DNA of 29,130 nt from the NCBI GenBank assembly GCA_039935415.1, contig JBDTKH010000034.1, forward strand, positions 1 through 29,130, read 5' to 3'. Source of the DNA: Palsa-870 sp039935415. GTDB taxonomy: Bacteria > Chloroflexota > Dormibacteria > Dormibacterales > Dormibacteraceae. Positions within the stretch are counted from its first letter, which is position 1; every line of letters begins with the position of its first letter. The translations under genes were made by a program, and so were the position numbers. Shown here piece after piece: positions 15,846-23,292 of this stretch. The notes under the pieces are model-generated. The model ran no database searches and was not told where the DNA came from. It saw nothing but the letters and a program-made list of their open reading frames with translations.

Positions 15846-16346
15846 TCAGTGCATCGCCGCGCCGGTTGGAGTCAGGACCCACCACAGGGCCCCGAACCCG
15901 TTGACTCCCTGCCCGGTCGCGTCACCGGCCTGCTTGTCCTGCACGAAGTAGTAGAGGGGATGGCCGGCGTACGTGACCTCGACCTTTCCATCGCTGCGCG
16001 TCGTCGTCCCGAGGAGCGAGGCGGTGGCGCCCGTTCCAGCCTGCGGCGCGCCTGTCGTGAGGACCGGCGGCCAGATCTGGGCGCAGCTCGTGTAGCAGGT
16101 TGACGCGGTGCCGGTGTCCGCCACGAACAGGTAAACCGTGATGCCCTTCGCGTCGACCAGGATCTGGCCGAGCTTGGCGTTGGTGGCGACCGCGATCGTC
16201 GTTCCCGTTGCGGCCGCACTTGGCGCGGCGGTTGCCGCCGCCGAAGGCGACGGGCTCGAGCTTGCGGTCGATGTCGTGCCGCCACAGGCCGAGGCCAGCA
16301 AGGCCACGGCGGCGAGTGCGTATGAGACCACGAGTTTCCGTTGCAT
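15846..16346 (-). CDS. Secreted Yx(FWY)xxD-repeat lipoprotein, copy 1
   Basis: The 166-residue protein begins with a lipoprotein signal (MQRKLVVSYALAAVALLASAC, lipidated C21), then a Ser/Ala/Pro linker (22-48). The mature domain has the repeat family seen in COG4315/PF03640: TVYLFVADTG with CYTSCAQIWPPVLT, then HPLYYFVQDKQAGD and a final FGALWWVL. Its function is unknown; the family is exported and often near redox or stress genes. A CxxxC pair (CYTSC) may form a disulfide or bind metal. AGGGGG nine bases before the ATG is a plausible ribosome site. It is a close paralogue of the gene at 16429-16905. Confidence 0.85.
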   Translation of the reverse strand: MQRKLVVSYALAAVALLASACGGTTSTASSSPSPSAAATAAPSAAATGTTIAVATNAKLGQILVDAKGITVYLFVADTGTASTCYTSCAQIWPPVLTTGAPQAGTGATASLLGTTTRSDGKVEVTYAGHPLYYFVQDKQAGDATGQGVNGFGALWWVLTPTGAAMH

Positions 16347-16428
16347 GTGGATGCGCCCCCTGAAGAGTCCTACGAGGATGCATCCGGATACCCTGGCGGG
16401 TTACGACCGGATTCCATTCAGCTGCGAG

Positions 16429-16905
16429 TTACGTGACCCACCACAGCCCACCGAACGCTTTCAGGCCCTGGCCTCCCGTTTCACCGGCCTGACTGTCCGA
16501 AATGAAGTAGTAAAGAGGGTGACCGGCATATGTCACCTCTACTTTGCCGTCGGCGCGCGTCGTCGTGCCCAACAGGGCGGCCTCGGCGCCAGTTCCCGCT
16601 TGCGGCACGCCGGTGGTGAGGACGGGCGGCCAGAACGGCACGCAGGCCGCCCCACAGGTGGAGGTGGTGCCGGTGTGGCCCGTGAGCAGGTAGACGGTCA
16701 TTCCATTTCCGTCGACCAGGATCTGGCCTAGCTTGGCATTGGTGGCGACCGCGATCTTGGTGCCGCCGGTTGCCGCAAGGCTCGGCGCGGGGCTCGACGC
16801 CGGGCTCGGGCTCGCGCTCCCGGTCGGTGGACTCGAGCCACCGCACGCGGCCACGAGCAAGGCCAGCGTGAGGAGCCCGTTCGTGAGCCAGAGTTTCGAT
16901 TTCAT
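16429..16905 (-). CDS. Secreted Yx(FWY)xxD-repeat lipoprotein, copy 2
   Basis: From the ATG at 16905 the protein is 158 residues. The signal ends in LALLVAAC (C21), followed by a Ser/Pro linker. The mature domain parallels copy 1 almost residue for residue: both share IAVATNAKLGQILVD and KVEVTYAGHPLYYF. The cysteine pair is CGAAC instead of CYTSC. The frame remains open upstream but only as a shadow of the dehydrogenase gene. It starts 17 bases after the dehydrogenase stop, without a clear ribosome site, so it is probably part of that operon. Function unknown. Confidence 0.83.
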   Translation of the reverse strand: MKSKLWLTNGLLTLALLVAACGGSSPPTGSASPSPASSPAPSLAATGGTKIAVATNAKLGQILVDGNGMTVYLLTGHTGTTSTCGAACVPFWPPVLTTGVPQAGTGAEAALLGTTTRADGKVEVTYAGHPLYYFISDSQAGETGGQGLKAFGGLWWVT

Positions 16906-16922
16906 GTAAACCGTTTCTTGCG

Positions 16923-17690
16923 CTACTCCGGGGTGACGTAGGCCGCCGTGATTCCGCCGTCGACGGTGAACGTCGCACCGTTGACGTAGCTCGACTCGTC
17001 GCTGGCCAGGAACAGCGCCGCGTTGGCGATCTCGCGCGCCTTCGCCAGCCGACCCATCGGCAGGTGTACGCGCCGTCGCTCGTAGGCGCCTGGCGTCTCG
17101 GAGAACAGCCGCATCAGGAGCGGCGTCTCCACCGGGCCCGGGCACAGTGCGTTCACCCGCACGCCCTGGCGCGCGAACTGGACCGCGAGCTCGCGGCTCA
17201 TCGACAGCACTGCGCCCTTGGAGGCGGTGTACGCGATCTGCGAGGTGGCGGCGCCCATGAGGGCCACGAAAGAGGCGACGTTGATCACCGACCCGCCTCC
17301 GGCGTCGAGCAGGTGTGGGATGCCGTATTTGCAGCACAGGAAGACGCCTTTGGCGTTGATGTCCTGCACACGGTCCCACGCGGCAGCCTCGGTGACCAGG
17401 ATCGAGTCGTCGTCGGCCGGCATGATGCCAGCGTTGTTGTAGAGGATGTCGATCCGGCCATAACGCTTCGACGTCTCGGCGTACATCGACTCGACGCTCT
17501 TCTCATCGCTGACGTCGGCTTTGAAGAAGAACGCCTCCCTGCACTCGGCCGCGGTCTTCTCACCCGCGTCCTTGCTCACGTCCGCGACACATACACGCGC
17601 GCCCTCTGACGAGAACAGCAGCGCGGCCTCCCGACCGATGCCGCCGGCCGCGCCGGTGATGACTGCGACTTTGCCGTCTAACCTTCCCAA
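16923..17690 (-). CDS. Short-chain dehydrogenase/reductase (SDR)
   Basis: The protein (255 residues) begins at the TTG at 17690, which gives the typical SDR opening MGRLDGKVAVITG and follows AAAGGG-rich ribosome-like bases; the ligase gene stops five bases earlier. The nucleotide site is TGAAGGIG (12-19), with NNAG at 85-88. The catalytic residues are S140, Y154 and K158 (YTASK). The C-terminal FTVDGG (241-246) is classic. D37 after the second beta strand (CVADVS) suggests NAD rather than NADP preference. In this operon it could oxidise an alcohol on a gamma-glutamylated amine, but the substrate is inferred from context only. Confidence 0.9.
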   Translation of the reverse strand: MGRLDGKVAVITGAAGGIGREAALLFSSEGARVCVADVSKDAGEKTAAECREAFFFKADVSDEKSVESMYAETSKRYGRIDILYNNAGIMPADDDSILVTEAAAWDRVQDINAKGVFLCCKYGIPHLLDAGGGSVINVASFVALMGAATSQIAYTASKGAVLSMSRELAVQFARQGVRVNALCPGPVETPLLMRLFSETPGAYERRRVHLPMGRLAKAREIANAALFLASDESSYVNGATFTVDGGITAAYVTPE

Positions 17691-17695
17691 ACCCT

Positions 17696-19030
17696 TTATC
17701 CCCTTTCGAACAACCGTGCCCGCTCGAAGTCGGTGACGACCTTGTCGAACTGCGCCTGCTCCGTTCGCGCGTAGTTGAGGTAGTGATCGACCACGTCGTC
17801 GCCGAACGCCTCCCTCGCCATCTTCCCGCGCTCGAGCTCCGATATCGCGTCGCGGAGCGCGTGCGGGAATCGTTTCACGTCCGACTCGTACGCGTTGCCC
17901 TTGAACTCGGGCGGCAGCTCGAGCTTCTTCTCGATGCCGTGCAGGCCGGCCGCCAGCAGAGCAGCGAAACAGAGGTAAGGATTCGCGTCGGCACCGGGGA
18001 TGCGGGACTCGGTTCTCAGGTGCTGGCCGTGGCCCACGATCCGGAAGCCACAGGTGCGGTTGTCGTGGCCCCACGCGAGGGTGGTCGGCGCCCAGCTGCC
18101 CGCCGCGTAGCGCTTGTACGAGTTGATGTTCGGGGCGAGGAAGATCGCCAGCTCGCCGGCATGAGCGATGTGGCCGGCGAGGTAGTTGCGGAAAGTCTCG
18201 GATTCGCCGTCGAATGTGTTGCGACCGCCCTTCCACAGGCTCGAGTGCACGTGGCACGAGCTGCCGATCCAGCGATGGTCGGGCTTGGCCATGAACGTGA
18301 CGGAGCAGCCGTGCTGGTGCGCCATCTCCTTGATCCCGTTCTTGTAAAGGACGTGGTTGTCGGCCATCGTCAGGGCGTCGGAGAAGCGGAAGTTGATTTC
18401 CTGCTGGCCCGGCCACGCCTCCCCCTTGGAGCTCTCCACCCGGATGCCCGCCGCCTTCATGCCCCTGCGCACGGCACGAATGAACGGCTCGTCGTAGGTC
18501 GTCGCGAGGACGTGGTAGTCGAGGATGTAAGGAACCGAGGGCGTCAGGCCGACGTAGTGCATCGCGTGGGCCTCGGCGAACGTCTCCTTGAGCAGGTAGA
18601 ACTCGAGCTCCGATCCGAACATCGGCTCGAAGCCAAGCTGGCGGGCGCGCTCGATCTGCGCGCGCAGGACCTGCCGCGGCGACGGCCGCACGGGCTTGCC
18701 GTCATGCCACGCGACGTCGCACAGGACCATGGCGGTGCCCTCGAGCCAAGGGACGAGGCGCAGCGTCGCAAAGTCGGGCACCATGTCGAAGTCGCCGTAG
18801 CCGCTCGCCCAGTTGGCCATCTGGTAGCCGGGTACCGGGTCCATGTCCATGTCGACGGTGAGCAGGTAGTTGCACCCCTCGGTCGACTCGCCATCGAAGG
18901 ACGTCTCGACGAAGTACTCGGCATCCACGCGCTTGCCCATGAGGCGCCCCTGCATGTCGGTGAACGCGACCACGACGGTGTCGATGTCGCCGGCGGCCAC
19001 AGATTGCGCGAGCTGGTCTTTGGTCAGCAA
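17696..19030 (-). CDS. Glutamine-synthetase-like gamma-glutamylamine ligase (PuuA/GlnA3-GlnA4 type)
   Basis: The 444 residues show the glutamine synthetase catalytic barrel: metal-binding GSELEFYLL (E141, E143), GQQEIN (E211), HVHSSLW (H260/H262), NSYKRYAAGSWAP (303-314), NRTCGFR (R327 region) and ESRIPGADANPY (341-352). The N-terminal ammonium loop of true glutamine synthetase (D-G-S-S) is absent; the position reads MGKRVDAEYF. This, the length and the neighbours favour an enzyme that joins glutamate to an amine (polyamine, ethanolamine or other) using ATP, like PuuA, IpuC or the Streptomyces GlnA3/GlnA4. The best start is TTG at 19030, two bases after the hydrolase stop; there is no ribosome site, so coupling is likely. 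Confidence 0.88.
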   Translation of the reverse strand: MLTKDQLAQSVAAGDIDTVVVAFTDMQGRLMGKRVDAEYFVETSFDGESTEGCNYLLTVDMDMDPVPGYQMANWASGYGDFDMVPDFATLRLVPWLEGTAMVLCDVAWHDGKPVRPSPRQVLRAQIERARQLGFEPMFGSELEFYLLKETFAEAHAMHYVGLTPSVPYILDYHVLATTYDEPFIRAVRRGMKAAGIRVESSKGEAWPGQQEINFRFSDALTMADNHVLYKNGIKEMAHQHGCSVTFMAKPDHRWIGSSCHVHSSLWKGGRNTFDGESETFRNYLAGHIAHAGELAIFLAPNINSYKRYAAGSWAPTTLAWGHDNRTCGFRIVGHGQHLRTESRIPGADANPYLCFAALLAAGLHGIEKKLELPPEFKGNAYESDVKRFPHALRDAISELERGKMAREAFGDDVVDHYLNYARTEQAQFDKVVTDFERARLFERG

Positions 19031-19031
19031 A

Positions 19032-19760
19032 TCAAGATTTCGCTGAGGCGTGTCGCGCGCGGATCACGAAGCGCTCGAAGAGCCTCCTCGCCCACGGAAG
19101 GTCCGACGTGAGCTCTTCGGGGTGACACTGCACGGCGACGATCAGGCCGTCGTCAGACTCCACGCCTTCGACGGTGCCATCCCCGCCACGGGCGCTCTGG
19201 TGGAGTCCCGAGCCGAGCTTCTTGATCGCCTGGTGGTGGAGGCTGTTGACAGGGATGGTGTCCTCGCCGGCGGCCCGAGCGAGCTCTGAGTCCGGCTCGA
19301 CCTCGATCGTGTGGGCAAGGTGCCGCCTGCCGATCGCCCGTGCGTCGTGCTCGTCCAGATGCTGGATCAGCGATCCGCCCATGGCGACGTTGATCACCTG
19401 CTGACCACGACAGATGCCCAGTATGGGGAGCTGCCTCTTCCTCGCCTGCCGGAACATCTCCAGCTCGGTCGTGTCCAGCTCGGGGTCTGTCGGCCCGATC
19501 TTCTCGTCGGCCTTCTCGCCGTAGAAGGAGGGGTCGACGTCCCAGCCGCCAGGCAGCAGCAGCCCGTCGACGTCCGGCAGCGACCTCGTCCCCGGGACGA
19601 GGTCGACCGGCTCCGCGCCCGCGGCCACGACCGCCCTGCGGTAGGGCACGTAGTACTCGATGCCCCGCCGCGGGTGGACCGTGATCCCTATCTTCGGACG
19701 GTCGTCTTTCTCCGTGGTGCCGTCATCCAGCGGCGGCGAGTTCGGCTTCGATCTTGGCAA
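19032..19760 (-). CDS. Class I amidotransferase-fold gamma-glutamyl hydrolase (PuuD-like)
   Basis: The enzyme belongs to peptidase C26. The nucleophile is C117 in LGICRGQQ, and the catalytic pair is H213 and E215 in QCHPEE; LLLPGGWDVDP (68-77) is the oxyanion strand. PuuD removes the gamma-glutamyl group from gamma-glutamyl-GABA in the Escherichia coli putrescine pathway; here the leaving acid is unknown. The start is uncertain. The only conventional in-frame start before the conserved KIGITVH (23-29) is TTG at 19760, which overlaps the permease gene by 38 bp. The tail ends two bases before the ligase start. Confidence 0.88.
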   Translation of the reverse strand: MPRSKPNSPPLDDGTTEKDDRPKIGITVHPRRGIEYYVPYRRAVVAAGAEPVDLVPGTRSLPDVDGLLLPGGWDVDPSFYGEKADEKIGPTDPELDTTELEMFRQARKRQLPILGICRGQQVINVAMGGSLIQHLDEHDARAIGRRHLAHTIEVEPDSELARAAGEDTIPVNSLHHQAIKKLGSGLHQSARGGDGTVEGVESDDGLIVAVQCHPEELTSDLPWARRLFERFVIRARHASAKS

Positions 19761-21240
19761 GCTCTTCCGCTGTCCCTTGTACCTTCGGTCCCTTGAACCA
19801 GTTTCTCGCCGAGAGGAACCAGTAGCCTCCCGAGTAGATCAAGACTACGGCGACCGCGACGATGGCGTAGTTGAACGTGATCAAGGTGTTCCCCGGAGCC
19901 GCTTGCGGCAGCACGAAGAGGATGGCGATGAAGGCGATCCAGAGCACCGCGATGATCCCCACCGGCCGGCTCCACCGCCCCAGGTGCCAGGGCCCGCGCT
20001 GGAATTTGTCTCCGGCCATCAGGCGCAGGAGGATAGGAATTCCATAAGCGATGTAGAGCCCAATCACCGCGATTGACGTCACCGCGAAATAGGCCACCGG
20101 GCTCCACAGGTAGGGCAGGCCGAGGATGAACGCGCCGACCGCCGCGAACCAGATGGAGTTGGTCGGAGTGCGCGTGCGCGGGTTGATCTTGTGCCAGAAC
20201 TGCGAGCCCGGCACCGCGCCGTCCCGCGAGAAGGCGTAGATCATGCGCGAGTTGGCGGTCACCGACGACATTCCGCAGTAGAACTGCGCCCCGACGACGA
20301 TGAAGAGCAGGAACAGGCCTATGTTGTGTCCGGTCGCGTCGATGAAGATCTGCGCCGCCGGCGTTACCGCCGTCGACTCTTTCGCGTAGTCCTGGATCGC
20401 GCCGGTGACGCCGATCAGCAGGATCCACCCGGCGATGAGGGAGATGACGATGGACCAGACGATGCCTCGCGGACCGGCGACGGCCGCGTTGTTCGTCTCC
20501 TCTGTCATGTGGGCTGAGGCGTCATAACCCGTGAATGTGTACTGCGCCAGCAACAGGCCGATCAGAAAGACGTAGAGGCCTGGTCCGAACCCGGTGTTGT
20601 TGACGAAGTTGGTGAAGACGAAGGACACAGTCTGGTGGTGGGCCGGGACGAAGAACAGGACGATGAAGATGATCGCCACGCCGACCAGATGCCACCACAC
20701 GGAGATGTCGTTGAGCAGTGCGACGAGGCCGACTCCAAAGGTGTTGAGCAGCCCGTGTAGGAAGAGAACGACGCCGAAGATCACCACGATCCAGATCGGG
20801 GTAGTTGGGTAGTTGAAGAGGGCGTTGAGCAAAGCGTCGGCGAACAGGGCCAACCCGAAGTCGATGCCGGCAGTGACCCCGACCTGGCCCAGCAGGTTGA
20901 ACCAGCCGGTGAACCAGCTCCACGCCGCCGCATTCTTGCCGCCGAGCTTGGCCGCCCAGTAGTACAGGCCGCCGGCTGTCGGATAGCTGGAGCAAACCTC
21001 AGCCATGGCAAGGCCGACCATGATCACGAAGAGGCCGACCAGCGGCCACCCGATGTTCATGTCGATCGGGCCGCCGGTGTTCATGCCGTAGCCGTAGAGC
21101 GTCAGACAGCCGGAGAGGATCGAGATGATGGTGAACGAGACCGCGAAGTTGGAGAACGTCGACATGCGTCGGCGCAGCTCCTGCGCGTAGCCCATCCGGT
21201 GGAGTGTTTCAACGTCGGATTGCCCGGCCTGGACGCTCAT
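19723..21240 (-). CDS. APC superfamily permease, amino acid/choline transporter (ACT) type
   Basis: This 505-residue protein has about twelve membrane segments. The opening, with the GYAQELRRRMSTFSNFAVSF and TLYGYGMNTGGP blocks, is typical of the ACT subfamily that includes yeast UGA4 and plant BAT1, carriers of GABA, polyamines, choline and basic amino acids. Further hallmarks are AEVCSSYPTAGGLYYWAAKL (near 80-100) and GWFNLLGQ. It probably imports the amine that the next gene gamma-glutamylates. The ATG at 21240 has an AGGGA ribosome site about six bases upstream. It heads the operon, under a strong promoter at 21306-21334. Confidence 0.9.
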   Translation of the reverse strand: MSVQAGQSDVETLHRMGYAQELRRRMSTFSNFAVSFTIISILSGCLTLYGYGMNTGGPIDMNIGWPLVGLFVIMVGLAMAEVCSSYPTAGGLYYWAAKLGGKNAAAWSWFTGWFNLLGQVGVTAGIDFGLALFADALLNALFNYPTTPIWIVVIFGVVLFLHGLLNTFGVGLVALLNDISVWWHLVGVAIIFIVLFFVPAHHQTVSFVFTNFVNNTGFGPGLYVFLIGLLLAQYTFTGYDASAHMTEETNNAAVAGPRGIVWSIVISLIAGWILLIGVTGAIQDYAKESTAVTPAAQIFIDATGHNIGLFLLFIVVGAQFYCGMSSVTANSRMIYAFSRDGAVPGSQFWHKINPRTRTPTNSIWFAAVGAFILGLPYLWSPVAYFAVTSIAVIGLYIAYGIPILLRLMAGDKFQRGPWHLGRWSRPVGIIAVLWIAFIAILFVLPQAAPGNTLITFNYAIVAVAVVLIYSGGYWFLSARNWFKGPKVQGTAEELAKIEAELAAAG

Positions 21241-21305
21241 GAGCTTCCCTCTCCCATTGACGCCGCTTCACAGCGCCGCGCTGCCCGTAATCGGGGCTTG
21301 CGGGG

Positions 21306-21338
21306 AAGCTAACAGGCGATAGGATCGTTGTCAAGGAT
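21306..21338 (-). promoter_or_regulatory. Promoter and overlapping palindrome of the permease operon
   Basis: On the minus strand, TTGACA (21334-21329) and TAGCTT (21311-21306) are 17 bp apart, a near-ideal primary-sigma promoter. The 5' leader would be about 60 nt. The -35 box lies in an inverted repeat, ATCGTTGTCAAGGAT (21324-21338), whose halves match at six of seven positions. On the plus strand TAGGAT (21320-21325) may be the regulator's own -10. The divergent MurR/RpiR-type regulator is a natural candidate to bind here. Confidence 0.6.
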
Positions 21339-21356
21339 GGTTCGAGCCAGGGCGTT

Positions 21357-22259
21357 ATGGGCCCAGATGTAACAAACGTCACTGCTGTGGAGTCGCGAGT
21401 GGTCGAGCTGGTCAGGCAGCGGCTCGACAGCTTGAGCCCAGCCGAGCGCAAGCTGGCCCGGGTGCTGCTCGCGTCCTATCCGATCGCGGGCCTGGAGAGC
21501 GTGGCTCGGTTCGCCGAGAGGGCCCACGTCAGCCCCCCGACGGTCACTCGCTTCATCACGAAGCTGGGCTTCCGTGGCTATCCGGAGTTCCAGGAGGTGC
21601 TGCGCCACGAGGTCCAGGCGCGGCTCAGCTCGCCGCTGGCGCGCTACCGCGGCGACCAGGCGCCCGCTGCCACCGACTCTGTCTTGAGCGACGCCCTCGA
21701 GGTGTCATCGCTCAACGTGAAGGCCACGCTCGAGGTGATCTCGCATCGTGACTTCAACGAGGCGGTGGACATGCTCGCCGACGTGCGTCGGCGCGTGATG
21801 GTGCTCGGCGGCCGCGTCAGCGCCCCCCTGGCGCGCTACCTCGCCGGCCAGCTGCACCTCCTGAGACCTGGTATCGGCCTGGTAGACGCCGAGCGCAGCG
21901 GGCCCGCGCAGCAGCTGGTCGACATGAGAAAGGGGGATGTGCTGATCGTCTTCGACTACCGCCGCTACCAGGCGGACTCGATCGAGAGCGCGCGCGTCGC
22001 ATCGAACCAGGGCTGCAATGTCATCCTCTTCACGGATCCCTGGCTGTCGCCCGCGTCGGGCTTCGCCCGCCAGGTGATCGTCACGAGCGTCGACATGGTC
22101 GGCCCTTTCGACTCGCTCGTCGGGGCCATGGCGGTCGTCGAGGGCGTGGTGGCGGCGGTGCTGAGCCGGCTCGGCCCGCGCGCGCAGTCCCGCATGCAGA
22201 GCCTGGAGCGCCTGCGCGCAGGCGACGTGCTGGGAGAGGCCGACCAGAGCTTGGGGTAG
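21357..22259 (+). CDS. MurR/RpiR family transcriptional regulator
   Basis: The 300-residue protein has the N-terminal winged helix of the RpiR family: LSPAERKLARVLLASYP (26-42), then SVARFAERAHVSPPTVTRFITKLGFRGYPEFQEVL. A C-terminal SIS domain follows (about 125-260: VMVLGGRVSAPLARYLAGQL, GDVLIVFDYRRY, NVILFTD), which in relatives binds a phosphosugar or other small ligand. Here it is divergent from an amine-uptake and gamma-glutamylation operon, so the ligand may be an amine-pathway metabolite. The ATG at 21357 has AGGG four bases upstream; a GTG at V11 is also possible. It converges on the XdhC gene, 25 bp apart. Confidence 0.9.
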   Translation: MGPDVTNVTAVESRVVELVRQRLDSLSPAERKLARVLLASYPIAGLESVARFAERAHVSPPTVTRFITKLGFRGYPEFQEVLRHEVQARLSSPLARYRGDQAPAATDSVLSDALEVSSLNVKATLEVISHRDFNEAVDMLADVRRRVMVLGGRVSAPLARYLAGQLHLLRPGIGLVDAERSGPAQQLVDMRKGDVLIVFDYRRYQADSIESARVASNQGCNVILFTDPWLSPASGFARQVIVTSVDMVGPFDSLVGAMAVVEGVVAAVLSRLGPRAQSRMQSLERLRAGDVLGEADQSLG

Positions 22260-22284
22260 GGCTTGGGCTGGCCTGGCCCGGTCT

Positions 22285-23292
22285 CTACGCCTCGATTGGT
22301 CGGAGGTAGCGGTCCGGAGTCTTCTCGAACTCGGCCTGGCAGCCCGCGCCGCAGAACCAGTATGTGACTCCCAGGTGATCCGCCCGGTGCTGCGACGTCA
22401 GGGGATCGACGGTCATGCCGCAAACCGGGTCCGTCGCGAAGACGACCGCGACGGCGGCCTCCCTGGGCGCGGTCACATGGCCGCGCCTGCGCCGGGCGGT
22501 GACCACCTCGGCCAGGGCCAGCACGGCAATCTCCTCCTGGCTCGCCCCGCGCACCCTGCCCGCCGGGGTTCGGATCCGCCCGAGCGTGGCCTCATCCATG
22601 CCGCGCGCGCGCAGCGCGTCGCGCACGGCGTCGGAGCGGCGGGCGCTCGCGATCAGCGCGACCTCCACGCCTGGATGCGTGAGCGCAGCCTCGAGGGCGT
22701 CCTCGTCGTAATGCCCCATCGTGGCGACCACCGCCCAACTGTCCGAGCCCGCGTTGGCTCCGCCCACGTCCAGGCTCCCGAGCACCAGGCCGGCGGCCGG
22801 GAAGTCCTCCTGCCGCGCGCCCGGGTGGACCAGGCACGTCCGGAACCCCGCCAGGGAGCCCATCTGGACCAGCGTGCGGGCGGCGGGACTGTCACCGAAA
22901 ACCAGCAGCAGAGGCCGCGGCAGGCGCGGTTCGATGAAGATGTCGAGCGCCCCGCCGCTGGGGCACGTCGTAGCCACCATCAGCTCACCGCGCTTCCTGC
23001 TCTGCTTGACCTCGGGTGCCGGGACGATCCTCACCAGCTGGGGCACGCCCTCGGCCATGGCGCGCAGCGCCTCGCGCCGGACGATGGGCTCGGAGCAGCT
23101 GCCGCCGATCCAGCCGCGGAGCCGGCCGTCGGCGGTGATCACCGCCTTGTCGCCCGGGTGCGCCGAGGTCGGCGGCTCGCACCTCACGACGGTCGCCAGC
23201 GCGCACGGCGTGCCCGCCGCCGCGTACTCGCGAAGCAGGTCGATCAGCTCGTCGGCTATTCGGTCACCCCTTGCGATCTTAGAGCCGCCCAC
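22285..23292 (-). CDS. XdhC/CoxI-type maturation protein with C-terminal YHS domain
   Basis: Residues about 15-90 are an XdhC_CoxI domain (LLREYAAAGTPCALATVVRC, GDKAVITADGRLRGWIGGSC, EALRAM). Residues about 130-270 are the XdhC C-terminal Rossmann domain (PLLLVFGDSPAARTL, ATMGHYDEDALEAAL, GRIRTPAGR). Residues 288-335 are a YHS domain: DPVCGM (C291), then YWFCGAGC (C314, C318). XdhC proteins bring sulfurated molybdenum cofactor to molybdenum hydroxylases, so this should mature the CO dehydrogenase encoded just upstream. YHS domains are small metal-linked modules; the fusion is unusual. The start is uncertain: GTG at 23292 is the nearest conventional codon and overlaps coxL by 37 bp; ATA at about 23259, with AGGGG seven bases upstream, is a rarer alternative. 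The 335-residue length assumes the GTG. Confidence 0.86.
   Translation of the reverse strand: MGGSKIARGDRIADELIDLLREYAAAGTPCALATVVRCEPPTSAHPGDKAVITADGRLRGWIGGSCSEPIVRREALRAMAEGVPQLVRIVPAPEVKQSRKRGELMVATTCPSGGALDIFIEPRLPRPLLLVFGDSPAARTLVQMGSLAGFRTCLVHPGARQEDFPAAGLVLGSLDVGGANAGSDSWAVVATMGHYDEDALEAALTHPGVEVALIASARRSDAVRDALRARGMDEATLGRIRTPAGRVRGASQEEIAVLALAEVVTARRRRGHVTAPREAAVAVVFATDPVCGMTVDPLTSQHRADHLGVTYWFCGAGCQAEFEKTPDRYLRPIEA

Noticed and set aside
16923..18416. A single 497-residue protein combining an N-terminal Arg-rich part with the SDR
   Set aside because: The first half is the ligase gene read in the wrong frame. The SDR starts at the TTG at 17690 with a normal N-terminus.
17696..19030. 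The ligase as housekeeping glutamine synthetase (GlnA)
   Set aside because: The ammonium-site loop is missing and the neighbours are a permease and a PuuD-like hydrolase.
21336..21371. An 11-codon upstream open frame (ATG at 21336) overlapping the regulator start
   Set aside because: It has no ribosome site of note and no property beyond what chance would give.
22260..22284. A terminator between the regulator and XdhC genes
   Set aside because: GGGCTGGCCTGGCCC can pair only weakly and lacks a T-tract, so I do not list it.
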